DNA of 64,000 bases from Acidovorax defluvii (GCA_003268905.1 QLTU01000007.1:62001-126000), one strand, 5' to 3'; counted from the stretch's first letter, positions 49,948 through 59,554 are shown. Numbers and translations are program-made. The notes: generated by a model from the sequence alone, not told the origin.

Positions 49948-51012
49948 TCAGGCCGCTTCGCGATAGAAAAGAGGCCGGGTCTTGACCGGCGCCACGGCCC
50001 TGGCAATGGCGCCAATGTGGTCTGGCGTGGTGCCACAGCAGCCGCCCACGATGTTCACCAGGCCCTCGGCGGCAAACTCATGCACCAGGCGGCTTGTCAC
50101 CTCGGGCGTCTCGTCGAAGCCGGTGTCGCTCATGGGGTTGGGCAGGCCGGCATTGGGGTAGCAGCTGATGAAGGTGTCTTCTGCCACGCGGTTCAGCTCC
50201 TGGATGTAGGGGCGCATCAGCGTGGCGCCCAGTGCGCAGTTCAGGCCAATGGCCAGCGGGCGCGCGTGGCGCACGCTGTGCCAGAAGGCCGTCACGGTCT
50301 GGCCGCTCAAAATGCGGCCCGAGGCGTCGGTCACCGTGCCGCTGATGATGAGGGGCAGGCGCTCGCCGCTCTTCTCGAAATACTCGTCGATGGCGAACAG
50401 CGCGGCCTTGGCATTGAGCGTGTCGAAAATGGTTTCGACCAGCAGCACGTCGGCGCCGCCCTCCACCAGCGCCTCGACCTGCTCGTAATAGGCCGCGCGC
50501 AGTTGCTCGAAATCGACATTGCGCGCGCCGGGGTCGTTCACATCGGGGCTGATGCTGGCGGTTTTGGGCGTGGGGCCCAGGGCGCCGGCCACAAAACGCG
50601 GCTTGTCGGGTGTGCTGAATTTGTCGCAGGCAGCGCGCGCCAGCTGGGCCGAGCGCAGGTTCATCTCGCGCGCCAGGTGGGCCATCTTGTAGTCCTCTTG
50701 CGCGACGGTGGTGGCGCCAAAGGTGTTGGTCTCGATCAGGTCGGCGCCTGCGGCCAAATAGCGCTCGTGGATGTCGCGGATCACATCGGGCCGGGTGATG
50801 CTCAGCAGCTCGTTGTTGCCCTTCACATCGCGCGGAAAGTCCTTGAACCGATCGCCCGCGCCATCGGAGCCCGTGTAACCCTCGCCCCGGTACTGCGCCT
50901 CGCCCAGCTTGAAGCGCTGGATCATGGTGCCCATGGCGCCGTCGAGGATGACGATGCGTTGGGCAAGGATGGCGGGCAGTTGGGCGGCGCGGGTGTAGTG
51001 GAGGGCTTGCAT
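49948..51012 (-). CDS. Methionine synthase homocysteine-binding module (MetH N-terminal domain)
   Basis: A 354-residue homocysteine methyltransferase barrel. It starts with [16 protein letters not shown], the MetH N-terminal signature. The zinc-binding Cys residues are in GLNCALG and [11 protein letters not shown] (Cys325-Cys326). In E. coli this module is fused to the rest of MetH; here the remaining modules lie at 38978-41743, 8.2 kb away in the same orientation. Split MetH is known in betaproteobacteria. No SAH or cobalamin riboswitch is seen upstream of this half. Confidence 0.93.
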   Translation of the reverse strand: MQALHYTRAAQLPAILAQRIVILDGAMGTMIQRFKLGEAQYRGEGYTGSDGAGDRFKDFPRDVKGNNELLSITRPDVIRDIHERYLAAGADLIETNTFGATTVAQEDYKMAHLAREMNLRSAQLARAACDKFSTPDKPRFVAGALGPTPKTASISPDVNDPGARNVDFEQLRAAYYEQVEALVEGGADVLLVETIFDTLNAKAALFAIDEYFEKSGERLPLIISGTVTDASGRILSGQTVTAFWHSVRHARPLAIGLNCALGATLMRPYIQELNRVAEDTFISCYPNAGLPNPMSDTGFDETPEVTSRLVHEFAAEGLVNIVGGCCGTTPDHIGAIARAVAPVKTRPLFYREAA

Positions 51013-51214
51013 AGCCCGCTATTGTAGGAAGCCGGGCCATCCGGCGCCGCCTGAGGACATGTGGCGATGAGGGTGCGCGTCGACTGGCGCGCATGGCGGC
51101 GACGCCCAACATCGCTGCCGCCGCGGCAACAGGGCGCACGTCACGGCACACCCGGGCGTGGCGTTCTTTTAAAACCAAAAAGAATATTAAGTAAATTTCA
51201 CATACGAATTGCAA

Positions 51215-51220
51215 TATAAT
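51215..51220 (+). promoter_or_regulatory. -10 element of a long-leader promoter
   Basis: TATAAT lies in an AT-rich island (51170-51230) that contrasts with the GC-rich surroundings. A weak -35 (TAAATT) is 17 bp upstream. It would give a leader of about 200 nt before the small protein gene at 51430. The region 51013-51429 shows no gene. Confidence 0.45.
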
Positions 51221-51429
51221 TAACTTTGTTGCAGTCACGTCTCCCGACAGGGTCGTCACCGCAACGCCTGCTTATAGGCGGCAAGCCGCCCCACGCAGGC
51301 CGCCATTTGCGACCTTTGTCGCCCAGTGAGTCTGTAGAGCTGCAGCCCACCGCGTCCCTCGATGCTCGCGCAGGCCGCTTTACAAGCCTGCGATCTTGAT
51401 TGCACCCGATTTCACAGACCGCCATTTCC

Positions 51430-51639
51430 ATGGGCAAGTACGTCGTTTCGCCCTCGACACACCCGACCGACTGCGGCCGCTTCCGCGCCTCCTTCTCGGT
51501 CCATCGTTCCCAGGGCAACGGCAGCTATTGCCGTGTGTTCCGTTTTGACAAAGCCTTTGCCTCGCGCGAAGCCGCCCGGCTCTTTGCAGTCACCCAGGGC
51601 TGGCTGCAAACGTGCATGCAGCACCCACCCATGTGCTGA
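51430..51639 (+). CDS. Small conserved-looking protein upstream of RRM gene
   Basis: A 69-residue protein (MGKYVVSPSTHPTDCGRF...) with a compact mixed sequence, FRASFSVHRSQGNGSYCRVFRFDKAFASREAARLFAVTQGW, which looks folded rather than random. I do not recognise a named family. The start at 51430 is preferred over 51400, since YVVSP-like starts fit a folded domain. It lies 122 bp upstream of the RRM protein gene in the same direction, behind a long leader. Co-expression in cold or stress is possible (inference). Confidence 0.6.
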   Translation: MGKYVVSPSTHPTDCGRFRASFSVHRSQGNGSYCRVFRFDKAFASREAARLFAVTQGWLQTCMQHPPMC

Positions 51640-51761
51640 TGGGTGATCTGCCCACCCCAGATCCAGTTCACCCTTCCTCCTTGCTGCGGACTCCCGATCT
51701 GCACGCCCGTACCCCAACGGTGCGCCATTCGTTGCACACCACTATTCAGAAAGGCTCTTCC

Positions 51762-52112
51762 ATGAGTACCAAAATCTACGTGGGCAACCTGCCCTACTCC
51801 GTGACCGACTCCAGCCTGCAAAGCAACTTTGCCGAGTTTGGCGGCGTCTCTTCGGCCAAGGTCATGATGGACCGCGAAACCGGCCGCTCCAAGGGCTTCG
51901 GCTTTGTGGAAATGGCCTCTGCCGAAGTCGCCCAGGCCGCCATCAGCGCGCTGCACGGCATGTCTGTCGACGGCCGTTCGATCGTGGTGAACCTGGCCCG
52001 CCCCCGCGAAGAAGGTGGCGGCTCGGGTGGCTACAGCGCCGCTGGCTACACCGCGGGCAAGCGCTCAGATGTTGGCTACGGTACGGGCGGCTACGGCGGC
52101 GGTCGATACTGA
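51762..52112 (+). CDS. RRM-domain RNA-binding protein
   Basis: A 116-residue protein: one RNA recognition motif (residues 1-80, RNP2 IYVGNL, RNP1 KGFGFVEM) and a Gly/Tyr/Ser-rich tail. Small glycine-rich RRM proteins of this type in betaproteobacteria and cyanobacteria are often cold-induced and act as RNA chaperones. The ATG at 51762 begins the RRM exactly. A strong terminator follows 21 bp after the stop. Confidence 0.92.
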   Translation: MSTKIYVGNLPYSVTDSSLQSNFAEFGGVSSAKVMMDRETGRSKGFGFVEMASAEVAQAAISALHGMSVDGRSIVVNLARPREEGGGSGGYSAAGYTAGKRSDVGYGTGGYGGGRY

Positions 52113-52133
52113 TCCCCACACCTTCCTGCGAAT

Positions 52134-52162
52134 GACCGGCTCTGCGGAGCCGGTCTTTTTTT
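52134..52162 (+). terminator. Rho-independent terminator after RRM gene
   Basis: Nine-bp stem GACCGGCTC/GAGCCGGTC with a TGCG loop, followed by a run of eight T. Confidence 0.92.
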
Positions 52163-52312
52163 GTCCCGACCAGGGCGCCATGGAGCCAGCGTTACAAGGG
52201 CATGGGGCCCAAACCTGCGGAGTGCGCACGGCGCGAGGCCCTCAACGGGTAACGCGGCGCCCGGCGCACAATAAGCCCCTTCGCCAGCGGGCAAGTCTGC
52301 CGCGAAAATATT

Positions 52313-52366
52313 GGTCAAATTGGCCTCTAGCGCTTTATAGATAAGCGCTAACAGCTATCAATTTCA
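52313..52366 (-). repeat. Short dispersed intergenic repeat, copy 8
   Basis: Contains TTGGCCTCTAGCGCTTTATAG and ATAAGCGCTAACAGCTATCA; AGCGCTTTAT-AG-ATAAGCGCT is nearly a perfect hairpin. It ends about 10 bp before the recQ start codon and may affect its translation. Confidence 0.7.
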
Positions 52367-52376
52367 GAGTAATCGT

Positions 52377-54260
52377 TTGTCTTCTCGCCTGTCCTCCGCC
52401 TTGTCCCCTGCCCACACCGTCCTGCACGACGTCTTTGGCTACGAGCAGTTTCGTGGCCCCCAGCAGGACATCGTCGAACATGTGATTGGCGGTGGCGATG
52501 CGCTGGTGCTCATGCCCACGGGCGGCGGCAAAAGCCTGTGCTACCAGGTGCCCGCCATCGTGCGCCAGCAGCAGGGGCGTGGGGTGACGATTGTGGTGTC
52601 ACCCTTGATCGCACTGATGCACGACCAGGTGGGCGCGCTGCACGAGGCGGGGGTGGACGCGGCGTTTTTGAACTCCACCCTGAGTTTTGACGAGGCGCAG
52701 GACGTGGAGCTGCGCCTGCAGACGGGCGACATCACGCTGCTGTATGCCGCGCCCGAGCGGCTGAACACGCCGCGTTTCCTGGGCCTGCTCGACAGTCTGT
52801 ACCAGGGCGGGCACCTCTCGCTTTTTGCCATTGACGAGGCGCATTGCGTGAGCCAGTGGGGCCACGACTTTCGCCCCGAGTACCGCGCGCTCACGGTGCT
52901 GCACGAGCGCTATGCGGGCGTGCCGCGCATCGCGCTCACCGCCACGGCCGACGACCTCACGCGCGCCGACATCATCGAGCGGCTGCAGCTTGAAGACGCG
53001 CGGCTGTTCATCAGCAGCTTTGACCGGCCCAACATCCGCTACCGCATTGAGGAGAAAAAGGACGTCACCACGCAGTTGCTGCGCTTCATCGAACGCGAGC
53101 ACGCGGGCGAGGCGGGCGTGGTGTATTGCCAGTCCAGGAAACGCGTGGAAGAACTGGCCGCCACGCTGTGCGACGCGGGCATCACGGCCCTGCCCTACCA
53201 CGCGGGCCTGGACACCAAGGTGCGCCAGAAGAACCAGGACCGCTTCCTGCGCGAAGAAGGCATCGTGATGGTGGCCACCATTGCGTTTGGCATGGGCATC
53301 GACAAGCCCGACGTGCGCTTTGTGGCCCATGTGGACATGCCCAAGAACATCGAGGGCTACTACCAGGAAACCGGCCGTGCGGGCCGCGACGGACTGAACG
53401 CCGATGCCTGGATGGCCTATGGCCTGAACGACGTGGTGAACCAGCGCCGCATGATCGACGAGAGCCCCGCGGGTGAAGAGTTCAAGCAGGCGCTGCGCGG
53501 CAAGCTCGATGCACTGCTGGCGCTGGCCGAAGCCACCGACTGCCGCCGCGTGCGGCTGCTGGCCTACTTTGGCGAAAAATCCACGCCCTGCGGCAACTGC
53601 GACAACTGCCTGAATCCACCGGCGGTGTGGGACGCCACGGATGCGGCGCGCAAGCTGCTGTCCACCATCTACCGCGTGAACCAGGCCAGCGGCATCAGCT
53701 TTGGCACCGGGCACATCATGGACATCCTGCGTGGCAAAAAGACCGAGAAGGTGGCGCAGTTCGGGCACGAAAAAATCTCCACCTTCGGCATTGGCGCCGA
53801 CCTGACCGAGCCCCAACTGCGCGGCGTGCTGCGCCAGCTGATCGCCACGGGTGCCCTGGGCCTGCAGAAGGTGATGCTGGACAGCGGCCACAGCTTTGAC
53901 ACCCTGTGCCTCACCGAAGGCTCGCGCGCCGTGCTCAAGGGCGAGGTGCCGGTGCAGCTGCGCGAATCGGTGTCATCCGCCCCTGCCAAACGCACCCGCA
54001 AAAGCAGCGCACCACCGGCCGCTGCCGCCAACCTGGGGCCGGACGCACAGGTGCGCTTCATCAACCTCAAGGCCTGGCGCGCCGAGGTGGCGCGCGAGCA
54101 CAACCTGCCCGCGTATGTGATCTTTCACGACGCAACGCTTGCTGCCATTGCCGAGCGCAACCCAGGCACGCTGGAAGACCTGCAGGGCATCAGCGGCATG
54201 GGGGCGAAGAAGCTGGAGGCGTATGGTGCCGAGGTGCTGCGGGTGTGCCAGCAAAGCTGA
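52377..54260 (+). CDS. recQ: ATP-dependent DNA helicase RecQ
   Basis: A 627-residue 3'-5' DNA helicase. Walker [10 protein letters not shown] lies near residue 47, the DEAH box in [20 protein letters not shown], motif VI in [10 protein letters not shown], the RecQ zinc Cys cluster in [11 protein letters not shown] near 402, and a C-terminal HRDC domain after ~540 ([25 protein letters not shown]). I accept TTG at 52377 because no ATG is available before the helicase core; only a weak AGAG site precedes it, right at the edge of a dispersed repeat. Confidence 0.94.
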   Translation: MSSRLSSALSPAHTVLHDVFGYEQFRGPQQDIVEHVIGGGDALVLMPTGGGKSLCYQVPAIVRQQQGRGVTIVVSPLIALMHDQVGALHEAGVDAAFLNSTLSFDEAQDVELRLQTGDITLLYAAPERLNTPRFLGLLDSLYQGGHLSLFAIDEAHCVSQWGHDFRPEYRALTVLHERYAGVPRIALTATADDLTRADIIERLQLEDARLFISSFDRPNIRYRIEEKKDVTTQLLRFIEREHAGEAGVVYCQSRKRVEELAATLCDAGITALPYHAGLDTKVRQKNQDRFLREEGIVMVATIAFGMGIDKPDVRFVAHVDMPKNIEGYYQETGRAGRDGLNADAWMAYGLNDVVNQRRMIDESPAGEEFKQALRGKLDALLALAEATDCRRVRLLAYFGEKSTPCGNCDNCLNPPAVWDATDAARKLLSTIYRVNQASGISFGTGHIMDILRGKKTEKVAQFGHEKISTFGIGADLTEPQLRGVLRQLIATGALGLQKVMLDSGHSFDTLCLTEGSRAVLKGEVPVQLRESVSSAPAKRTRKSSAPPAAAANLGPDAQVRFINLKAWRAEVAREHNLPAYVIFHDATLAAIAERNPGTLEDLQGISGMGAKKLEAYGAEVLRVCQQS

Positions 54261-54389
54261 GCCCGCGACACTCAGAAAATCCGGTTATAGCTGGTAGTGC
54301 TGGTAACGCTGAAAACACCGGCAGTGGCGGCAGGGCAGAACAGGGTAGCCCCATCGCGCCCTGAATTAGGGACACCAAGGCCGTCGCCT

Positions 54390-55136
54390 TCACCCCCGTC
54401 GGACACTGAACGACGCAAACCGCTCGCCAAGGGTCTCCACCACAGGCGGTAGCCCTTCGGACGCGGCGAGGCCCGGGGCACGGCATTGCTGCAGCGCCCA
54501 ATGCGTGACCCCGCTATCGACCAGCGTTTCGCCCAAATCCTGGAGTGCATCCAGATCAAACAGCGCAGGGTTCCAGGTAGTCCGGCATTCGTATGGCACA
54601 CCGCTTTGCACCACGAGTTGCAGCGACTCCCACGCACGCTTTCCGCTGCCGGGAACGCCGGTGATGCCGTCGTAGGCTTGCAGCGGGCCTTTGATGTCCA
54701 GCCCCACCCAGTCGAGCAGCGGCAGCACGTCCGCGAGGCGCTCGGGGTACATGCCGCCCGTGTGCAGGCCGGTGGCAAAACCCATAGCACGGACCTCGGC
54801 CAGCGCGGCGGGCAATGCGGCCTGCAGCGTAGGCTCGCCGCCCGAGAACACCACGCCATCGATCAGGCCCCGGCGGCTTTGCAAAAACGCCAGCACCTGC
54901 GACCACGGCACGGCGGCGGGCGCCGTGGCATCCAGCAGTTCGGGGTTGTGGCAATAGCTGCAGCGCCAGGGGCAGCCCTGGCAGTAGACGACGGCCGCAA
55001 GGCGGCCGGGGAAGTCGATGGTGGTGAGCGGCGTGAGGCCGCCCACGCGCAGGGGCGCCGCCGCCGTGGCGGCCACCCGCGAGAGCGGCCCGCCCCGGTG
55101 CGGGCCGGGGCTGGGGTTATCCAGGTCAGCGGCCAC
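54390..55136 (-). CDS. nrdG: Anaerobic ribonucleotide reductase activating protein NrdG
   Basis: A 248-residue radical SAM enzyme that makes the glycyl radical in class III ribonucleotide reductase. The cluster motif C-x3-C-x2-C is CPWRCSYC (about residues 55-62), preceded by LTTIDFPGRLAAVVYCQG. GVVFSGGEPTLQ is the SAM-binding GGE motif. It starts with GTG and overlaps the small glycyl-radical gene by 11 bp, so the two are coupled. The first ~28 residues are an extra Pro/Gly-rich extension. Confidence 0.92.
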   Translation of the reverse strand: MAADLDNPSPGPHRGGPLSRVAATAAAPLRVGGLTPLTTIDFPGRLAAVVYCQGCPWRCSYCHNPELLDATAPAAVPWSQVLAFLQSRRGLIDGVVFSGGEPTLQAALPAALAEVRAMGFATGLHTGGMYPERLADVLPLLDWVGLDIKGPLQAYDGITGVPGSGKRAWESLQLVVQSGVPYECRTTWNPALFDLDALQDLGETLVDSGVTHWALQQCRAPGLAASEGLPPVVETLGERFASFSVRRG

Positions 55137-55314
55137 AGACCGATTCGGCGAAGAACTGGCGCTCGTGGTGCTCGCCCTGCTTGCCCACGTTGAAGCTGGA
55201 AACGGGGCGGTGGTAGCCCATCACGCGGGTCCAGACCTCGCAGGGCTGGCGCTCGGCGTCGGTGAGTTGAACGTTGTCAATGGCGGCTTGCTCGGTGATC
55301 GAAAGATGGCTCAT
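55126..55314 (-). CDS. Stand-alone NrdD glycyl-radical domain
   Basis: A 62-residue protein corresponding to the last part of class III ribonucleotide reductase: CEVWTRVMGYHRPVSSFNVGKQGEHHERQFF. Gly33 in VMGYHRPV is the expected radical site, and Cys25 matches the nearby conserved Cys. In other bacteria this sequence is the C-terminus of NrdD; here the large NrdD stops 190 bp upstream. It should join the large subunit in trans, rather as YfiD complements pyruvate formate-lyase. A ribosome site (AGGAGAT) precedes the ATG, which supports real translation. Confidence 0.85.
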   Translation of the reverse strand: MSHLSITEQAAIDNVQLTDAERQPCEVWTRVMGYHRPVSSFNVGKQGEHHERQFFAESVCGR

Positions 55315-55410
55315 GGTGGTATCTCCTGGGGTCGAAAAATGGACACGCTGCAAAATTACGGCGCTGTCCGGCGGGAACGCATACAACGGGTTGGGAGCCT
55401 TGAATGCTCC

Positions 55411-55465
55411 TACTTCAATAGCTGTTAGCGCTTATTACATAAGGGCTACAGGCCTTTTTCTTCTA
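55411..55465 (+). repeat. Short dispersed intergenic repeat, copy 9
   Basis: Contains AATAGCTGTTAGCGCTTATTAC and AAGGGCTACAGGCC. It lies exactly in the gap between the two parts of NrdD. Confidence 0.7.
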
Positions 55466-55503
55466 AAATCGAGCCTGCACTGGCCGCGCCAGAGCCTGCG
55501 CCC

Positions 55504-57522
55504 TCACGCAGCCAGTGCAGCCCGCTTGGCGGCCAGCCGCTCTTCGTCGCAGCGCGGGCAGAAGGGGTGTTCGCCCGCCAGGTAGCCGTGCGTGGGGCAG
55601 ATCGAGAACGTGGGCGTGACGGTGATGTACGGCAGGCGAAAGCGCGTGAGTGCGCGCCTGACCAGATCGCGGCAAGCCGCGCCGCTGGACAGGCGCTCGC
55701 CCATGTACAGGTGCAGCACGGTGCCGCCGGTGTATTTGGATTGCAGCGCCTCCTGGCGCAGCAGGGCCTCGAACGGGTCGTCGGTAAAACCCACGGGCAG
55801 TTGGGACGAGTTGGTGTAGTACGGCTGGCTTGCCGTGCCGGCCTGCAGGATGGCGGGCCAGCGCTTTTTGTCCTCTTTGGCGAAGCGGTAGGTGGTGCCT
55901 TCGGCGGGCGTGGCTTCGAGGTTGTAGAGGTGGCCGGTTTCTTCCTGAAAAGCCGTCATGCGTTCGCGCACATGGTCGAGCAAGCGCACGGCAAACGCAT
56001 GACCCCAGTCGCTGGTGATGTCGTGCGCATCGTGGGTGAAGTTGCGCACCATCTCGTTGATGCCGTTCACGCCCAGTGTGCTGAAGTGGTTGCGCAGGGT
56101 GCCCAGATACCTCTTGGTGTAGGGGAACAGGCCCTGGTCCATGAGGCGCTGGATGAGCTTGCGCTTGGTCTCCAGGCTCTGCTTGCCCAGTTCCATCAAG
56201 CGGTCGAGCGCGGCAAACAGGCCGGCTTCATCGCCCGCATGCTGGTAGCCCAGGCGCGCGCAGTTGATGGTCACCACACCCAGGCTGCCGGTCTGCTCGG
56301 CGCTGCCAAAAAGGCCGTTGCCGCGCTTGAGCAACTCGCGCAAATCGAGCTGCAGGCGGCAGCACATGGAGCGCACCATGTTCGGCTCCAGCTCGGAGTT
56401 GATGAAGTTCTGGAAATAAGGCAGGCCGTACTTGGCCGTCATGTCAAACAGCAGCTGCGCGTTCTCGCTCTCCCACGGGAAATCCTTGGTGATGTTGTAG
56501 GTGGGGATGGGAAAGGTGAACACGCGGCCCTTGGCGTCGCCCGTGGTCATCACGTCGATGTAGGCGCGGTTGATGAGGTCCATCTCGGTCTGCAGGTCGC
56601 CATAGGCAAACGGCATTTCGTGGCCTGCGATCACGGGCACCTGCTCGCGCAGGTCTTCGGGGCAGGTCCAGTCAAAGGTGAGGTTGGTGAACGGTGTTTG
56701 CGTGCCCCAGCGCGAGGGTACGTTGAGGTTGTAGACCAGCTCCTGGATGCACTGGCGCACGGCGGCGTAGTCCATGCCGTCCTTGCGCACATAGGGCGCC
56801 ATGTAGGTGTCGAACGACGAGAACGCCTGCGCGCCCGCCCACTCGTTTTGCAGCGTGCCCAGAAAGTTGACGATCTGCCCCACGGCCGAACTCATGTGCT
56901 TGGGCGGCCCCGCCTCCACCTTGCCCGGCACGCCGTTCAGGCCCTCGTGCAACAGTGTGCGCAGCGACCAGCCCGCGCAGTAGCCGCTGAGCATGTCGAG
57001 GTCGTGGATATGGATGTCGCCGTTGCGGTGCGCCTCGCCAATCTCGGGTGTGTAGACATGCGAGAGCCAGTAGTTGGCAGTGACCTTGCCCGACACGTTG
57101 AGGATCAGCCCGCCGAGTGAATAGCCCTGGTTGGCGTTGGCGTTCACGCGCCAGTCGGCGCGCGTGAGGTATTCGTTGATGGAGCTTTCCACGTCTACCA
57201 GCGTCTGCTTGTCAGCGCGGAGCTGGGCGTGCTGCTCGCGGTAGACGATGTAGGCGCGCGCGGTGGCCAGGTGGTTGGCGGCGATCAGCGTCTGCTCGGC
57301 CACGTCCTGGATCTGCTCCACCGCGGGCGCCTCGCCATGAAAGCGGTGGATCAGCACCTTGGTCACCTGCGCGGTGAGCAGCGCCGCTTCTTCGGCGCCA
57401 TATTCACCCGCCGCCTGCCCGGCACTGGCCAGCGCGGCGCGGATGCGCTCCGCATCAAAAGGAACGCGCTGACCGCTGCGCAAAACGACCTCGCGGGGCA
57501 AGGTGACAAGGGTGGACGCCAT
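55504..57522 (-). CDS. nrdD: Anaerobic ribonucleoside-triphosphate reductase, large part
   Basis: A 672-residue class III reductase lacking its glycyl-radical end. The N-terminal ATP-cone (REVVLRSGQRVPFDAERI...) covers about 1-100. The barrel includes GDIHIHDLDMLSGYCAGW, RWGTQTPFTNLTFDW and GVNGINEMVRNF. The C-terminus has the zinc-type C-x-x-H...C-x-x-C pattern (CPTHGYLAGEHPFCPRC) and then stops at AALAA. The usual ~60-residue radical domain is on the next gene. Two NrdR boxes lie 30-77 bp upstream. It makes dNTPs without oxygen. Confidence 0.93.
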   Translation of the reverse strand: MASTLVTLPREVVLRSGQRVPFDAERIRAALASAGQAAGEYGAEEAALLTAQVTKVLIHRFHGEAPAVEQIQDVAEQTLIAANHLATARAYIVYREQHAQLRADKQTLVDVESSINEYLTRADWRVNANANQGYSLGGLILNVSGKVTANYWLSHVYTPEIGEAHRNGDIHIHDLDMLSGYCAGWSLRTLLHEGLNGVPGKVEAGPPKHMSSAVGQIVNFLGTLQNEWAGAQAFSSFDTYMAPYVRKDGMDYAAVRQCIQELVYNLNVPSRWGTQTPFTNLTFDWTCPEDLREQVPVIAGHEMPFAYGDLQTEMDLINRAYIDVMTTGDAKGRVFTFPIPTYNITKDFPWESENAQLLFDMTAKYGLPYFQNFINSELEPNMVRSMCCRLQLDLRELLKRGNGLFGSAEQTGSLGVVTINCARLGYQHAGDEAGLFAALDRLMELGKQSLETKRKLIQRLMDQGLFPYTKRYLGTLRNHFSTLGVNGINEMVRNFTHDAHDITSDWGHAFAVRLLDHVRERMTAFQEETGHLYNLEATPAEGTTYRFAKEDKKRWPAILQAGTASQPYYTNSSQLPVGFTDDPFEALLRQEALQSKYTGGTVLHLYMGERLSSGAACRDLVRRALTRFRLPYITVTPTFSICPTHGYLAGEHPFCPRCDEERLAAKRAALAA

Positions 57523-57551
57523 GGGTTCTCACAATCTGGCAAGGGGTTAAA

Positions 57552-57567
57552 ACACTACATATGGTGT
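57552..57567. promoter_or_regulatory. NrdR box 1
   Basis: ACACTACATATGGTGT fits the NrdR consensus ACAC-WATATATW-GTGT well, 30 bp before nrdD. Confidence 0.7.
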
Positions 57568-57583
57568 CCACGATACCCATCAA

Positions 57584-57599
57584 ACACTATAGGTAGTTT
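57584..57599. promoter_or_regulatory. NrdR box 2
   Basis: ACACTATAGGTAGTTT is a weaker box, 32 bp from box 1, the spacing (about three helical turns) at which NrdR boxes occur in pairs. It is nested in an inverted repeat ATCAAAC...GTTTGAT (57579-57602). From 57603 to 57930 I see no gene. Confidence 0.6.
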
Positions 57600-57930
57600 G
57601 ATTCAGCACAAATGCGGCTGTTAGCAGAGGTAAAAAAAGAAGCCCCGACACCAGCACACGGTGATCAGGGCGTAAGCCATCTGCGCCCGATACGCGGCGA
57701 GCTTTTGGCTGCCTCTGCGTGCGTGCTGGCACCACCGCCAGAGCCGCTCTCCCAAGCCGGCCCGCTGCACCGCCATGCGCTGGCGGCAGTGGCAGATGGC
57801 TTTGTCGCGGCGCCGCTGGGCAACGCGTTCATGGGCCGGGTGGCGGGGGTTCATCGGCACGCAGGCGATCGACGTGGCCGCCACGCAGGCGCACGCACTC
57901 ACCGGGGGCGAGGGGACCTGTGGGTGCGGA

Positions 57931-59373
57931 TCAGCCCGCCTCGACGGGACATGGGGCCAACCGGATCCGGTTGCGCCCGTCCTTTTTGGCCTGGTACATC
58001 GCCGCATCGGCCCTGTCGATCACACTGCTTTGGCTCTCGTCGCGCCCCCGGAAAATCGCCACGCCGATGCTGGCGGTGCATTGGTGCTCGATGGTCCCGG
58101 TCGCGGGGCCGGATGGCGCGGCTTGCAGCACATAAAGATCGGACAGGCGGATGCGGATTTTTTCGGCGACAGCGATGGCTTGTTCGCTGGCTTCGGCCGG
58201 TTGCGTGTCCAGTTCGCACAGCAGCACCACGAATTCGTCACCGCCAAAGCGCGCCACGGTGTCGGCTTCACGCACGCAGGCCTTCAGACGCTCGGCCACT
58301 TCGATCAGCAGCAGGTCGCCCACGCTGTGGCCGTGGGTGTCGTTGAGGGACTTGAAGTTGTCGAGGTCGAGAAACAGCAGCGCCCCATGGTGGTGGCTGC
58401 GCTTGCTGGCCGACATGGCCTGGTCCAGGTGCTCCAGCATCAGGCGGCGGTTGGCCAGGCGGGTGAGGGTGTCGTGAAAGGCGAGCTGGCGCACCTGCTC
58501 TTCCAGGCGCTTGCGCTCGGTGATCTCGCGCGTGATGCCGTGGTAGCCGATGATTTCGCCCTGAGCATTGCGATCGGTCTTGGACATGGCCTCGCCCCAG
58601 ATCAGGCGGCCATCCTTGCAGCGGTGCTGCACCTGAAAGTTCAGAAACCCGACAGGCGTGCCGGATGCCTCTTCCTGTGCCCGGCGCTGGATCATGGCTT
58701 TCACCACGGCGACGCCTTCTTCGGTGAACATCTCAAACACATGGCGCCCCACCACCTCGTCGGCCCGAAAGCCGCGCAGGCGTTCGTCCGCCGGGCTGAT
58801 GTAGGTGACGATGAGCCGGGCGTCGGTGCGCCACAGCACATCCTGCGCATCTTCGGTGAGCAGGCGGTACAGGGCCTGGCTGTCGTGCAGCGCCTGGGTG
58901 CGTTCGACCACCAGGGCCTGCAGGGCGCTGTTTTGCTCCTGCAGGCTGTGGAGCGGGAAGACCTCGCCGTCCTGCGTGCTGTGGTAGGGAACGGAATAGC
59001 TGCAGTGCACGATCATCCAGTCGTCGCCCTCGCGGCGAAAGACCAGCGTGAGCCGCACCACCTTGGTCGAAAAATAATCGCCGCCGCTGGGCAGGTGGAT
59101 ATGAAAGAAGGCGGTGGCGACCACCACGTCTTCGCTGAGGTCCTGCAGCGCGATGTCGAGCATCTCGATGCGGATGCGGCCGGGCACCTGGGCAAAGTCT
59201 TGCCGGGTGATGCGGATCCATTCCTCGCGGTCGTGGATCAGCTGGCTCCCGCTGCCAGGGTAGCCGGTGAAGTTCTGGCTGAAACGCTCGGTCAGGCGCT
59301 CATCCCGAGCGGCGTACATCTCGATGTATTCGTTGAACAGCTCACGAATTTTGCGCTGTCGATCTGGGTGCAT
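57931..59373 (-). CDS. SnoaL-like/PAS/GGDEF diguanylate cyclase
   Basis: A 480-residue signalling protein. The N-terminal ~130 residues resemble a SnoaL-like/NTF2 fold (EMYAARDERLTERFSQNFTGYPGSG). A PAS domain follows (LYRLLTEDAQDVLWRTDARLIVTYISPADERLRGF) with a PAC segment (GYHGITREITERKRLEEQ). The C-terminal GGDEF domain has an intact FGGDEF active site and the inhibitory RxxD (READ) five residues before it, so it should make cyclic di-GMP and be product-inhibited. No membrane segment is seen. The start at 59373 is likely but not certain. Confidence 0.88.
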   Translation of the reverse strand: MHPDRQRKIRELFNEYIEMYAARDERLTERFSQNFTGYPGSGSQLIHDREEWIRITRQDFAQVPGRIRIEMLDIALQDLSEDVVVATAFFHIHLPSGGDYFSTKVVRLTLVFRREGDDWMIVHCSYSVPYHSTQDGEVFPLHSLQEQNSALQALVVERTQALHDSQALYRLLTEDAQDVLWRTDARLIVTYISPADERLRGFRADEVVGRHVFEMFTEEGVAVVKAMIQRRAQEEASGTPVGFLNFQVQHRCKDGRLIWGEAMSKTDRNAQGEIIGYHGITREITERKRLEEQVRQLAFHDTLTRLANRRLMLEHLDQAMSASKRSHHHGALLFLDLDNFKSLNDTHGHSVGDLLLIEVAERLKACVREADTVARFGGDEFVVLLCELDTQPAEASEQAIAVAEKIRIRLSDLYVLQAAPSGPATGTIEHQCTASIGVAIFRGRDESQSSVIDRADAAMYQAKKDGRNRIRLAPCPVEAG

Positions 59374-59554
59374 GGCGTGGAAGATCCTGGTGTGCGAAAT
59401 ATCCTGGCCCAACCCATTGCCGCTGCAACGCTCGCGTCAAGATACGTGTTGTTACTTTACACCGCCCTCAATTCCAGTCGGTCAATGAATCCAGCTGGGC
59501 CGGCCAGGACAAGGGGTGTCTCACCGCGCGTGCTTTGTTGCCACAATGCCGGGC

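Noticed and set aside
51013-51240. Cobalamin or SAH riboswitch upstream of the homocysteine module gene
   Set aside because: No B12-box or SAH aptamer core is visible on the minus strand; only the other metH half has the SAH leader.
57579-57602. FNR/Anr box upstream of nrdD
   Set aside because: The inverted repeat reads ATCAAAC-N10-GTTTGAT, the wrong polarity and spacing for TTGAT-N4-ATCAA; NrdR boxes explain the site better.
57603-57930. Possible small genes between nrdD and the GGDEF gene
   Set aside because: Frames on both strands give Arg/His-rich sequence without ribosome sites; I see no gene or clear terminator.
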